This document shows, piece after piece, positions 47,575 to 58,443 of a stretch of 64,000 nt of DNA. The stretch is from Isoetes taiwanensis (lineage: Eukaryota; Streptophyta; Lycopodiopsida; Isoetales; Isoetaceae). The stretch is from assembly GCA_021234155.1 (NCBI GenBank), contig JAJEKV010000656.1:1-64000 (forward strand), read 5' to 3'. The notes below the pieces were generated by a model. It saw nothing but the letters and a program-made list of their open reading frames with translations, did no database searches and was not told the origin of the DNA. Both the position numbers and the translations under genes were made by a program. The number at the start of each line of letters is the position of its first letter. The first letter of the stretch is position 1.

Positions 47575-49990
47575 CTTTTACGATATAAGAAGGAAGGAAG
47601 GAAGGAAGGAAGTATATTTTAACGTCCGCAGAGGCCAAACTTGACCTATGAGACGGTACATGCAGTACACAAAGCAGATAAAACCACACCAAAAAGACAA
47701 ATGCTACTATACAATGTGTCCCTACTCTTTGGGATGAAAAAACCCCCACATGGGAGGAAAAACCACGGTAGTAGGCTCTCAAATCCCTTGTCTGTAAGGG
47801 ATTCTCGGACAGTAGAGACTTGCAAAATGTAGGATGCGAGGCGTGCAACCATTGGCGATACCCGGCAATTGATCTGGCGGTGCCTCGAGCATCTAAAATC
47901 GGCATGTGTTGCTTTCCGGATATGCGTATATCTGGGACACTCTTTGCGAGCATGGTGCTCATCCTCTTGTCGCATGTGGCAAACAACGGCATATTCTCTC
48001 ATGTCGGGGATTCTCTCGCCCTCCATCGTAGTCCAACGACTGTTTCAATTCCGAGATGAGCATGGGACCCCATCCTCACCGGAGGCAATAGCTCTCCGTT
48101 TCTTCATAGATAGGCGCGCTTTCAAAAATGGGGTGTGGGCCATGTTCGGTGTTGGATTAACTTGCGTGTGGTAGTGCTCGTTTTAGGCTTTGCAGTGGAT
48201 GCATCCCACGAGTGGTGGCAAAGCTCATTGGGATAATGCGGCTTTGTCCACGGGCATCGGGCATGGCCACAATCTGGCTGGTAGTCTATAGACCACGTTG
48301 CGAACCACCCCGGACAATGCTCTGCCATACCCTCTTGGTCGTTGTGGCTCTTGTGCCAATAACAAAGCCCCGGGGAAGGCGTTGTGCATCCATCTTTGGT
48401 GACCTTGTGGAAATATGCAAGATGTCTGCGCAAGCGGAATGTTGCGGGGGGCGAACCCAGTCTCATATAGCAAAATCTGATAAGGCACTATGTCCTTGAT
48501 ACCTAGATGTATGTTAAGAAGGCCTTTTGCACCCTCTCTAGCTTATCCGGGTGTTCTTGCTAATCTTTGGACCCCGGACCTCTACCCCATACAACAATAC
48601 CGGTTCAACGAGTGCTCACGAGCGTGTGCTCTCGTGCGTGCTAATCACATAGGTCTATTACGTAGCGGCTATTGCGCATAGCATCTGGGGCTTTTCCATC
48701 CCGCTGACCCGTCTTTCCACCGCATCATCCCATAACATGCTGGCGCCAAAAGTCGATTCCCCGATACTTGAAGGTCCTTACAACATCCACCTTATACGTC
48801 CTCTGTAATAGAGATCCGGGATATCATCTTTGCGAGGAGAGGACTGCCGGGAGCTTAGTTTTCTGCGGGTTCACCGTCATTCTGTTGTGTCCCGAGAACC
48901 CACTAAGAGCGTCCAAATCTTTCTTGCATACTCGGTCGTATGGGATAGCAAGTCTACATCGATGTGATAGAGCAATTGCCTTATCTGTATGCCTCGGTAG
49001 GCTGCGGGCCACCGCTCCCGTGTTCTTGCATCCGGGTCTTCAACTTGTCAATGTAGAGACCAAAGCGTTGGAGATAACGGACATCCCTTGTTTAACCCTA
49101 TGGTGCTAGCAACTCGCTGATCCGATGCGGGGCAATGCGGCATATATCCCATCATAGAGTCTATAGATGACATTTTGTAAGTCCGTGGGGCATGCAAATA
49201 CCGCAAATCGCCACAACAGTCCCCAGGGGACCGTTATCATATCTTCAATCTTGAAATCTACAAAAAGTGATGCAGTCGCGCATTGCGAGTAGCTTCCATA
49301 AGGATTCCGAGAGTGAATATATGGTCGATTGGGGTGGGTGGGCGAAACCCCTTTGGCCAGCTGCGCACTCCGGCTTCCTCGACCCCGAGTTAACTTCTTC
49401 TCCACCACACACACTAAAAAAGCTTTTTGCGAGTAATGGGCTCACCATGATCATGCGGTAGTTGGCCCGAATCATCCCTATTACTGTCTTATGAATTGGG
49501 GTGACCTTGCTAACCATCCACTCTCCGGGAGGCCCTCCCTTATGGCTGGTTAATGATGGTTGTCGGAGGCCCTAAGCAAAGTGGCCCACCCCATTTCAAT
49601 AACTTCGGCTTGAAGTCCACGCAAGTCCTTGCGCTTTGCCATTAGCCCGGTGTCTAAGGCCTGTTGGATGTCTTCCCCAGGTGGTGCGGCATTTCTCCTG
49701 CGATTTTTGAACCCGGCGGTACGCTCACGGGGGATCATACGACTCCTCAAAGCGATGCATCCAGCGATCACGGTAATATTGCGGGTGGTTGATGCCTCTT
49801 GTACAACACCCTACGCCCGAGGAAGGCTTTCGGCTCGGTCATCAACAAATCAAACATGCGGCTGGCGATGGTGCGCAATGTGCATGCTTTTGGATTTCAA
49901 GAATGCTCTGGTCACGAATGGCACAGCTGCCATAGCTGTGGATGTGAGACGAGGCGTAGTTGGGTCTTTACAGCTTAACTTGCCACCGTC
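47575..49990 (-). mobile_element. 5'-truncated simple-tail LINE
   Basis: GC-rich and read on minus. Fingers: VTPIHKTVIGMIRANYRMIM (about 49,505-49,445). Palm: FVDFKIEDMITVPWGLLWRF then DLQNVIYRLYDG (49,265-49,150), where intact relatives have VDFKKAFDTVPR; the catalytic AFD is lost. Then VNPQKTKLPAVLSSQR (48,870-48,825), and IPYQILLYETG-type C-terminal text (48,485). The 3' end is GTCTCATAGGTCAAGTTTGG then CCTCTGCGGACGTTAAAA, followed by a TTCC tetramer run (plus 47,589-47,612). There are many frame changes. It ends close to the second 1.4-kb unit, but no empty site is available for it. Confidence 0.82.
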
Positions 49991-50368
49991 AATGCTCTTT
50001 TGCTTAGTGCTTCAACTCTTTGCAAGAGAAAACAAATTACACCACATCACATTAACTAAGATCCATTACATTAGATTGGGACACTTTTCAACAGATGGGA
50101 GTAAAGTGGGACTAAGTCGCATTAAATTAAAGTGGGTCATATTCTGATGTTTGAAACTCATGCATTAAAATGGGAGAAGGGGGGAAAAGAAAAGGGCACG
50201 AGCACAGGGAAAGGGGCAGGGTCAAAGGGCCAGACGGGAGGGGCAAAGGGGCACCAATGAATGGGGAAGGGGGGGCCAAAAAGAAAGCCAATGAATTAAT
50301 AAAAAAAGTTATGCACTAATAAATATTAAAATAATATGATAAATATTAATTGATATAATTAAGTAAAC

Positions 50369-50540
50369 AATTCTTTTGGACCTCTGCCCATCGCGGTGGT
50401 GGTCTAGTGGTAAGGCCTTGGATTGGGGTAATCCCCACCAAGGTTCAAAACCCACTGGCTACCATCGGGTGGGAGACGTGGGTGGGTGCAAGTCCCACCA
50501 ACCATGCCTTCAATAAAAAAAAAAATTCTTTTGGACCTCT
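50369..50540 (+). mobile_element. tRNA-derived SINE with target duplication
   Basis: The SINE body is 50,386-50,524. It has an A box GTGGTCTAGTGGTAAGGC (from about 50,398) and a B box AAGGTTCAAAACCC (from 50,440), followed by a GC-rich body and an A run. The target duplication AATTCTTTTGGACCTCT flanks it (50,369-50,385 and 50,524-50,540). The first unit copy has this 17-mer once, at about 10,159-10,175, with no SINE, so the empty site is seen directly. Length is about 139 bases. Confidence 0.9.
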
Positions 50541-50954
50541 TCTAGTTTGGCAATAATGAGCGAGCCTAGATATCACTCTTCTTCTTGCCTTGCCAAGGAA
50601 GCGGCTTCTACTTTCTTCTTCAGCCTTTTTCTGCTTATCTTCTCTTCGTCTGCTCCCCCTGCCGCAAGACCTGCGCCATAGCTCCACCTTGCTTTTGTTC
50701 CATTTACCATCCAAATCTTCACCTCATCCTTTCTTTAAATCTCTTTGCAGCCAAATCCGTTCTTTCTTTCACAAATGCATCCTCTTTTCTGCATTTTTTC
50801 GTTCCTTATTCTGTTCTCACAACTTCTGTTTATCCAATCTGACTAATTTATCTTTAACTCACTTTCAACTTGTCCATTTTTTATTTCTGCTAGGTTATGT
50901 AGAGATTATCAAAAACTAGGGGACAAATTGGTAGTAAATATGAGCAATTCAATC

Positions 50955-51330
50955 GGGAATCCGCCATTTTCCGCTTGTAAATTCCAGCGCTTTGGAGATG
51001 CTCACAAGAATGTCCCCTTGCGCCTTATTTTCCAGTGGAAGAGAATCAAGTATTTTGAATTGCAAGAGATTATTTGGCATAAGCAATATGGTGAAGTTTT
51101 TTAAAGAAGTAGATCTTATGTACAAAGATGATACTACGAAATCTCTAAAATTTGAGGCAGATATGCAAGAAATGGACCCCGTCCGTGGCTGTTTAGGCGT
51201 GATCAACAGGCTAAAGGAGTAGATGGAAAAATTAAGCGAACAGGGGATGGAAAGTTTGAACTTTCGATGCGAGAAAATGGTGGGCGGATTTTAGGCGTTC
51301 TGCAGAACCAGGAGCTTCCGGCATGGTCTA
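50955..51330 (+). pseudogene. LOB-domain (LBD-like) gene piece, copy 2
   Basis: LBD proteins are plant transcription factors with a C-block zinc finger, a GAS block and a coiled coil. Here a decayed finger (SACKFQR, then frame change, SPCALFSS) is followed by LFGISNMVKFFKEVDLMYKD, then DTTKSLKFEADMQEMDPVRG, then CLGVINRLKE, matching the order FGASN, the Asp-rich middle, DPVYGC and the start of the Leu-rich coil. A TAG stop at 51,220-51,222 ends the frame inside the coil, which would go on MEKLSEQ. It is the better-preserved copy (GC of DPVYGC kept). No start codon can be assigned. The family call is by eye. Confidence 0.58.
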
Positions 51331-51408
51331 TCTCGATATCAATTCCACCCCAGATCACCTTCTGCCGTCAATTTTAGATCTTGCACTTCATTGTCGCTCC
51401 AGGACCCA

Positions 51409-51520
51409 GCTTCCTTCGCTTTCTACGCCAACTTTAGCTCTTCTCAGCGTTGGCATTGTCTGCCTTCCTTCGCTTTCTACGCCAACTTTAGCTCTTCTCA
51501 GCGTTGGCATTGTCTGCCTT
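51409..51520 (+). repeat. 57-bp tandem duplication
   Basis: CTTCCTTCGCTTTCTACGCC starts both units, and the two units are identical. The first copy of the 1.4-kb unit has this sequence once (13,665-13,720), so the duplication came after the two copies parted. Confidence 0.9.
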
Positions 51521-51667
51521 GGCATGGTCTGCTTCCATTTTGCTTTCTTTTTTTCTCTGCAAGTTCTTTAGCCTCGTGTAGATTTGAAATACATATCGGA
51601 AGAGCCCTCTAGTTGAGCTCTAGAAGTCGGGGCACGAGCTTCCAATGCAATAGCTAGGTCGGAATGA

Positions 51668-51800
51668 CTATGATGATAGATAAGTAAGATAAATGTTTTA
51701 CGTCCACAAGGACCCTAGCGAGCCATGAGACACATACATGCAAATGGCAAGTACCCAAATGGAATTTGGGGACCCCATCAAACACAATTACACCGAAAAC
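51668..51800 (-). mobile_element. 3' end of a simple-tail LINE (fragment)
   Basis: On minus: GTGTCTCATGGCTCGCTAGG then GTCCTTGTGGACGTAAAAC, followed by a degenerate TTATC run. Only the 3' terminal part is seen. Confidence 0.62.
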
Positions 51801-51892
51801 AACAAAAAATAACATAATCTAGAGTAGAGGGCAAGGGGGATTCAATTGTGTTATGAATATAAACCATCTGAGTATATGCTAAGGCATTTTTT

Positions 51893-52122
51893 TTTGCCCA
51901 TTTCGTACTTATAATAAGGGGTATTTATCATTTTTTTATTTGCCCATTTTGTACTTATAATAAGGGGTATTTACCATTTTTTTATTTGCCCATTTCATAC
52001 TTATAATAAAGGGTATTTACCATTTATTTCACTTGTCTAATTGTATTTTAAGGAGTATAAAGGCATATCAAGTCAGTTTTTAATTGTATTTTAAGGAGTA
52101 AGGGCATATCAAGTCAGTCCTA
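51893..52122 (+). repeat. Two tandem repeats: 46 bp x 3 and 43 bp x 2
   Basis: TTTGCCCATTT starts at 51,893, 51,939 and 51,985, each followed by a TACTTATAATAA.GGGTATTTA block. Directly after, TAATTGTATTTTAAGGAGTA occurs at 52,038 and 52,081. They lie about 420 bases upstream of the RING-H2 gene at 52.5 kb. Confidence 0.85.
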
Positions 52123-52541
52123 GCAACACAGATGCTAGACATTTTCCCAACTTCCATACAAGTTTCACTTTGAAAGGACAAAGCATGTCCAGTTACATCA
52201 CAATTAATAGACATGCTATAGAGAAACAGATGCAAGGAACTCCTGGATGGCCCGACAATGCTGGGCTTGGGTTCCCAAAAACTATTTAGCGCATCGACAA
52301 CAGAGCCTCGTTATATTATTAGAAGTTAACCTTTATAAAATAAGACGGTAAGTAGGCCAGAGTACACTTCCTTTACCAAGCGGGAACAAGGAAACAACAC
52401 ACAAATAATTATTGGCACATATTGGACAACGAGGCCCACATTTGAAGCCTCACTTTGCCTTCCTCAGGTCGGTGGGGTTCAAAAAAACCTCTATTTATTT
52501 TCGCTACCAAAAAAACCTTGCAGATCAGCTCAAGCCAGAAA

Positions 52542-53084
52542 ATGGAAATCTCCACTTACCTATACACGTACATGCTTTGCGGCGAGATCATTCTGGTCTT
52601 CTTTGCCCTCCTCGTAATTTATTTTATATTTCTGTGTTATAGGGCATCAAAAAGGCAGCAATTACCTGTTGAAGAAGAAATGGAGCAGCCTTGGACCCCT
52701 GCTGTAACTGGATCGGATGAATCTCAGGTACAAAGGATCCCTGTGTATTTTTTCAAAGAAGGGGACTCTGCAATCGAGAGCAGGGATTGTGTGGTGTGTC
52801 TGGCCGGATTTGAGGAAAATGAAAAGCTGAGAATGCTGCCCAATTGCAGCCATATTTTTCATGCACACTGCGTTGACGAATGGCTTGAAATGCATGCGAC
52901 TTGCCCTCTATGCCGCACACAGATGATGGGCAGAGCATTTTCGTTTGTATTGGACATGGATCGGATTGAAGCAGAGCCTCAATTATCCCTCAATTCTTCT
53001 CCTTCTTCTGCACAGGGTCACAGAGTGTTGTTCAAACACTACTCAATGCCCTCTCCAATATCTTCCTCTTCTGCTACTGTCTAA
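52542..53084 (+). CDS. RING-H2 finger protein, ATL-like E3 ubiquitin ligase
   Basis: 180 residues in one exon. Membrane segment at about 12-32 (GEIILVFFALLVIYFIFLC). RING-H2 finger: C83, C86, C102, H104, H107, C110, C121, C124, with the usual Trp at 114. Between anchor and finger lie an acidic patch (VEEEMEQP) and QVQRIPVYFF, which takes the place of the ATL GLD motif. The C-terminus has FKHYSMPSP. I start at the ATG at 52,542 (MEISTYLYTY), because it aligns with the start of the 61.5-kb paralog; a longer frame upstream has no ATG support. RING-H2 proteins of this kind pass ubiquitin from an E2 enzyme to targets at membranes. No introns, intact frame. Confidence 0.92.
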   Translation: MEISTYLYTYMLCGEIILVFFALLVIYFIFLCYRASKRQQLPVEEEMEQPWTPAVTGSDESQVQRIPVYFFKEGDSAIESRDCVVCLAGFEENEKLRMLPNCSHIFHAHCVDEWLEMHATCPLCRTQMMGRAFSFVLDMDRIEAEPQLSLNSSPSSAQGHRVLFKHYSMPSPISSSSATV

Positions 53085-54787
53085 GTTAACTTGCATTGCA
53101 CCCCGTTTTTCCAAAATATCTTGGTTCATTATATAATGGTCTAATGGCCTACTGCTATATATCTACACATATATAAGTCAGTTTCATATTTTGATTTTCT
53201 GTTTTTGTCGCACAGAATATTTCTGCGCCGCAATCCAATTCACCCTTTTGGTGCCACGTTTTATTGCTTCGCCCTTTTTGTGCCACGTTTATCCTGGGAA
53301 GAATCGACTCCGTCCAGTGATGCAAGCCGTCGTGTTATGCTATGGCGGTGGGCAGTGGCTATGGCAGTGGTGGATAGAGAAAATGCACTGAAATAGGAGG
53401 CCGAGGCTTTAGCATCTTCGGATGCAAAAAAGGCGATGAATGGGTGTAGGTTTAGCGCAGCCTGTTGTCTGTTGTCCGAACTATCGCTACATTATTCAAG
53501 CTTCACAATGGCATCGTATTACGTTCCGCTAATGCTTTATGGCAGTGTTAGAAAATAAGAAATCGACTCCTTTGCCACACGTCCAGGGAAGCTAGGGCTG
53601 CGGATTCTGGTCCCAGCCATCGCCATGTTTTTCCTCACTTTGGCAGATGTCTCATGCCCTAAAACTTGGAGGCATTCAACTAAGGCAGCTAAAAAGGAAC
53701 GTCCCTTTCACTTCTACTTATACTGCATGCCTTTGGGCGCCTTAATCCGGCGAGCTTCTGCTGCGTATTTTAAGAGGTTAGCCTAGAACGAGCTGAAAAA
53801 GTTGTTTATTAAGCCTCAAATTGATCATTAAATCTCTTTCGCTTGTGGGTTCTTAATTCCGTAGCTTCGACATTAAAATTTGAGTCATGGGCAAGTTATC
53901 TTTCAAGAAGGAGCATCCATGGGTAGGTTCTCTTGCTTCAAGCATCACAAGTCTTCGTGCTTTTTATCGTTTATTTTGTTTGTGCCTATAAGCGTAGGAG
54001 CTTCTGTTGGTTTGATAGGAATTTAGGGGTAGGTTTGTAAATTTGATATCCAGAAATTCTAAGCTTAGTCTGTTCTTATCTTTTATGTAATGTCTCCTCG
54101 CATGTGTGGATGTGAGAGTAAATTTGTAAAAGCCCTTATATCCTCTGGAGTTGCTTTGCTTTCTCACTTGGGATTTTTGTGGGCGTAAAAGCCAGTCGAG
54201 ACCTGCAAGAATTCGGGACAAGTATCCGCATTGAATACCGGGTGGAGCCTACTTAATAGAAATCGCTTTTTTCCCGGTTTATTTGATAAAAGGTAATGGG
54301 CGGTGATAGTGGAAAAAGCGGAAAAAAGTGATATTAGGATATTGACAAGAAGAAGTATGTATGACATTCCTTTGAATAAACACAATTCAATTGGAAGGAA
54401 GGAAATATTTGAGTACGCGTTTGTAATCATTAGTTTGGTTTGTTCAACAGCGGCAATGATGTCTGCAATCTACTCTGAGCATAAGAATGAAGATGGATTT
54501 TTATATTTCACCTACAAGTGGTGAAAATACTTTTGGATGAAGAGAGATGAGGTGTCATGGTTGCGCTTTTTAATGTTGAAGAACAAATGTGATTCTCGAA
54601 AACCAACAGCCTTTTTCTTCTGCGACAAAATGCTGCTTTGTAATTATACCAGATTATCTTGCTTTGTACAGTTTCTTGAGCTTAGTTTGTGTACAAATGT
54701 TCAATACCCATTCACCAATTTGGACAGTGTCCATCATTTCTTATAAACATAAAGAACTGTCTTGGACATTGGAATTATATGTTATTT
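53085..54787. other. 3' flank of the RING-H2 gene; no further gene seen
   Basis: The segment CCGTTTTTCCAAAATATCTT then GGTTCATTATATAATGG (53,103-53,140) recurs at 59,431-59,467. An open frame at 54,303-54,524 has one hydrophobic stretch (FVIISLVCSTAAMMSAIY) but no family resemblance, and a longer opposite-strand frame partly overlaps it. Otherwise no coding support. Confidence 0.45.
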
Positions 54788-54906
54788 ACTAGAAAATTGC
54801 CCACCGTTGGTGGGCTTTATGTGTGATTATACCAAGGTAGTTCAAGCATGAAAAACATTAGTGATTGTTTGAGCAAGTTCCTGTATTTAAAATGCAGTAA
54901 ATGGGA

Positions 54907-54974
54907 ACTTTATTTTGTATGTAGTCATTCTGAAGTCAACTTTATTTTGTATGTAGTCATTCTGAAGTCATTGT
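54907..54974 (+). repeat. 33-bp tandem duplication
   Basis: ACTTTATTTTGTATGTAGTC then ATTCTGAAGTCA occurs twice in a row. Confidence 0.9.
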
Positions 54975-55748
54975 CTGGGCAGACAGGAGCATTTGGTAGC
55001 AGGCAGAGGCTTTGCATTTTGCTTATGCAATACATGGAAATTGAAATTTAATTAAAATGCAGTTATTTGTTGCGTCTATGAAGAATTATCAATTTATACA
55101 TGTATTATCCCAAATCTATTTGTAGAAAATTCTCATTGTATTCTCATCTGCATCTTTTACCATATCAAATTTCTTTCCATGGATTCTCAATGGTATATGG
55201 ATTAATATGGCCCCAATGCTTCATCTTGTCAAAGAGATTCGATCAATCTATCAAATGATATAAGCAACTTTGGCTTATTTTGGATGAATATAAATAGAGC
55301 TTTAACATCAAGCACATGACTTATACTTGTAGTTCTTGCACAATAAATTTTAGAAAGAAACAACATGTTATCTCAACATTTCAATTATATTCTAGTTAAA
55401 TAAACCAGACATCCTAGCTTCTCTCGTACAATTCACAGACATTTTGACATAAGCAATTAAACAAAACTGACTCCCAGCATTTTGATATAAGCCATTATGC
55501 ATACCACTATTATATATTGGAATGTAACGACATTATACAGAGATAACAATGTAAGTAATTTTCATAAAAACATGTATTCAACATGCCTTATATTCTCTGA
55601 AACACATTTGCATCACGAAATATTAGTAGCTTTAAAAAGCATCTCGAAGATGGAAAATATGACTAAAGCCACCTTTACCTATAGGCTTCATAAAACAGAT
55701 GCAAGTTTTCAATAAGTGTTTCATCATCCATGTTAAAAAAACGTTACA

Positions 55749-55975
55749 TCATCCACAATCTAGTGATAATGCTTGAAGATAGTACATTTGACGAATCAAA
55801 CCCTTAAGATTTTCTTTTGAGCTTGATACATTGTATGGGAGATACCGTTGAAATCCAAGCCAGGGAGAAGGCAGCACAAATACAACTTCAACTTGTTTAA
55901 GTTTTTTATAGATGTGTACCACTTGCAAATTTAGTGCAGGTGTAGCAGACCCGTTGTAGTTAAAAAGCACAGAAT
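55749..55975 (-). pseudogene. Possible nucleoredoxin/thioredoxin-like fragment
   Basis: On minus: NYNGSATPALNLQVVHIYKK, then LKQVEVVFVLPSPWLGFQRY. In nucleoredoxins the segment after the CPPC active site reads FTP.L...Y..LK....EVVF.S.D, later followed by MPWLA. The resemblance is short; the active-site Cys pair and the segment between EVVF and PWL are missing. It lies inside the Helitron-like element. Confidence 0.33.
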
Positions 55976-56331
55976 ATAGGGACTCAAATATACTGCAAAT
56001 AATCCCACTTGAATCCAGAGATATACCTGCAATATGTTCTAATTTGACTTAGCAGATCCTTGAAGAGATTTTACTTGTGCCATCGTACAAACAGACCAAC
56101 TCTATTGAATGCTATCTCAGTGGGAGGAATCATCAAGACTTGTCTGAAGATAATGACCAAATATACAATAGTCATCAATACGGTAATACGAAGCCCTATG
56201 TCACCCAACAGAGAAAAAGAATGGTGCTCGGTTCTTGAGTCAAGTTGTTCCTGTGTTGTATGACTCCAAAAAAAAGGTTTGCTTCCTCAAGTAATTCCAA
56301 TACCTAGAACAATGAGAATAAATATAGAAAG

Positions 56332-56410
56332 ATATGACTCTTGCTTGGATGTCAATGTAAGATTTGCTATATGACTCTTGCTTGGATGTCAATGTAAGAT
56401 TTGACTATAG
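56332..56410 (+). repeat. 39-bp tandem duplication
   Basis: ATATGACTCTTGCTTGGATG then TCAATGTAAGATTTG occurs twice. Confidence 0.9.
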
Positions 56411-57023
56411 CTTGGCATAAATATAAAGATACTCAAACGAACAATGTGCCAAAGAGGGACTTTAGCATAGTAATAAGAACACTAAACCAGCTGATTCTGA
56501 AATTTCTGGCTGACATTCCAGCCATTATGACAATAACTCTACATTGAACAAAAACATAAAGAATAGATGGAACATTGCACGGTGTTTTGATCCATTAACT
56601 TCTGCAACAGATGATGTATTCTGCAAGAAGGATTTGATTTCAGACCTTTCTTACAGTCCTTTGAAGCAGAAGAAAATCTGGGCATAGAAGCCAGCACCAC
56701 ATTTGAAAAGAACAGCAATAGGAAGAACCACGTTATGATTTCTTGAAGTTGCTTGAAAAACACTGCATTATCAAGAGAACTGTGAGGAAATCTTTAGAAT
56801 GATCCATCACCACTTTACTGTTTATCGGTGAACTACAAATGGTGGACTACAAATGTACCAGAAACCAAGATTTTATTCTATATTCTGCTAAGCTGATCCA
56901 CTTGTTTAATGACAGATAGAGATATTCCTATCCAAAGAATCACTATTAACATAAGTTTGCCATCATAGAAAAGAAAAACTCTCGTCCTACTCCGTTTAAT
57001 CGTTTTCGAATGCAGAAGGTTAC

Positions 57024-57099
57024 CTGATGAGCAGATGATGAGTTCCGATGGCATGTCTTCATTAACCCATTCATATTGTCCATTCACATATAGACCCAT
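57024..57099 (-). CDS. Possible captured exon, unidentified
   Basis: On minus: MGLYVNGQYEWVNEDMPSEL then IICSSG, ending at a GGTAAC donor. It is in the same direction as the DUF3429 piece and inside the same element. Family unknown. Confidence 0.25.
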
Positions 57100-57525
57100 T
57101 TGCTATGTGGCATGGCCATGCAGTGCCAAAACTACACTGCACATATATCTTATGTACAGCATTCTTTATCCACTACTTTGTTTGTTTGACGTCTGTTGGT
57201 TCAAAAGCTCTGGTGAGCAATATAAGAGAATAGAAAGCAAGCAAATCTCCACCTGTCCTGTTTCAAAATGTTTCAAGTTGAAACATGCAAGATTACAACA
57301 TAAATTGCAAAAACAGATTACATTACCACGAACTTGAGTACTCTGCAAGTAAGAGATACCTATTTTTATCTTGCTTCTCACTCTCAACGGTTATAAGAAA
57401 ACTGAGCTCTAAGTATCTAAACTCCACAAATTGAAGGGGTGTTTTGGATCTGCATAAATAGACATTGTGAAGAGGCATGCGATACGAATGCTCAGCAGCA
57501 ACCAATTTGACACTGGCCTTACCCT

Positions 57526-58144
57526 TTATTGTGTCTGCATAACACGTTCCCGTTTTATAATCTCCCACAGTACATGCCAGAAAATATGATTATCTAACAA
57601 TGGTTCAACATAGACCTGGGCATGACTCTTATTTGAGCGTAGCAAAGGCATACCTCTGGCGAATTGCTGTTTGATCCACCGGAAGGCTTGCCGGCCAAAC
57701 TTATATTCTGGAACCAAAAGCAGAGATGGCCATGCGAGAAGAGAAGGAACCACACTCCACAGATATCTCAGTGTATATTTGGTGAAAAAAGGATGCCTAG
57801 AATCAGGCTTAGTAGTATAACATCCCATAGCCAATCCCCAGTAGGGACCTCCAAGAAATGAAAGAATCACTGCTCCATATGCTGCTTGTGCATCCAGATA
57901 AGAATCTCCCTGCATTATTTCTGGCAATTGAATAAAGTAAGAAAATGGCGGTGTTAGGGCTACAAAAGGTATGGCTCCTGCCAATCCCAGCCCTAAAGCA
58001 GAGGGGGGCACCGCTGTAAGATTTGATAGAGAATTTCTGATTGCCGCAGCAAATCGTGCCCCAATACCAGTTTTCGGGCTAGAACCGACCTTTTGGGATG
58101 TTGAACAGTCAAAAATCGCAAAAAGTGTCGGACGTGAATCGAAA
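57526..58144 (-). pseudogene. DUF3429 (TMEM69-like) membrane protein fragment
   Basis: On minus: PPSALGLGLAGAIPFVALTP, AAYGAVILSFLGGPYWGLAM, WSVVPSLLAWPSLLLVPEYK and FRWIKQQFARGMPLL. These match the DUF3429 pattern (GLAG..PF.AL, YGA.ILSFLGG..WGLA, ..PSL.AW..LL, then a D..FA..G.LP-like stretch). The family comprises small multi-spanning membrane proteins, in plants mostly organellar, with no known activity. The open frame runs up to about 58,144 (SQKVGSSPKTGIGARFAAAI, NSLSNLT) without any ATG. The 5' end of the element begins about 170 bases further up, so the natural start exon is probably missing. The piece past 57,620 no longer fits the family. Confidence 0.68.
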
Positions 58145-58337
58145 CGTTACATTTAAGCAAACCCTTTAATTGACAATTTTAAGGGTCACGTGGCGCAATA
58201 TGAGCCATTAATATAATCGGATAGATCTGGGCCGTCCGGCGGGGGGCAAGGACATTGGCACGATCTCGACCGTCGATCGGGCGCACAGACCGACGCCACG
58301 GTTTTATAATATAGGATGATTTATCTCCAAATATGAT

Positions 58338-58443
58338 TGTTGCTCTGTACAGATCTTGGAGCTTATTTTGCGATTTACGATTTCTCTGTACTCTGTACTT
58401 GCCTAGGTTGCTCTATACAGATCTTGGAGCTTATTTTGCGATA
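58338..58443 (+). repeat. 70-bp tandem duplication just outside the Helitron-like element
   Basis: GTTGCTCTGTACAGATCTTG then GAGCTTATTTTGCGAT is repeated at 58,408 with one change. Confidence 0.85.

Larger units (their letters stand above)
50200..51590 (+). repeat. Copy 2 of the 1.4-kb duplicated unit (nearly uninterrupted)
   Basis: Collinear with the interrupted copy at 7.93-13.8 kb. It lacks the three LINE pieces and the inverted-repeat transposon found there. It has its own SINE (50,386-50,524) and an internal 57-bp tandem duplication (51,409-51,520). Confidence 0.88.
54788..58316 (-). mobile_element. Candidate Helitron of about 3.5 kb carrying gene fragments
   Basis: Read on minus it would start A|TCCTATATTATAAAACCGTG (58,316 leftward), like the TC-TATA-ATTA-type 5' ends of plant Helitrons, and end with hairpin GCCCACC-AAC-GGTGGGC (54,799-54,815), then CTAGT (54,788-54,792). 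Coding pieces inside, DUF3429 and a nucleoredoxin-like one, share the element direction, as is common for captured fragments. No Rep/helicase frame is present. Against it: the base after CTAGT is A, not T, and I cannot see an empty site. Confidence 0.45.

Noticed and set aside
47820-50147. Plus-strand open frames across the second GC-rich LINE (for example 48,212-48,499, 49,629-50,147)
   Set aside because: Antisense to readable reverse transcriptase text on minus.
50386-50470. A functional tRNA gene
   Set aside because: A and B boxes are present, but no acceptor stem or full cloverleaf can be formed, and the sequence continues into an A tail with target duplication, so it is a SINE.
51893-52030. 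CRISPR-like spaced repeats
   Set aside because: Simple tandem repeat without spacers, in a plant nuclear sequence.
54303-54524. Small membrane-protein gene
   Set aside because: One hydrophobic stretch only, a longer opposite-strand frame partly overlaps it, and there is no family resemblance.
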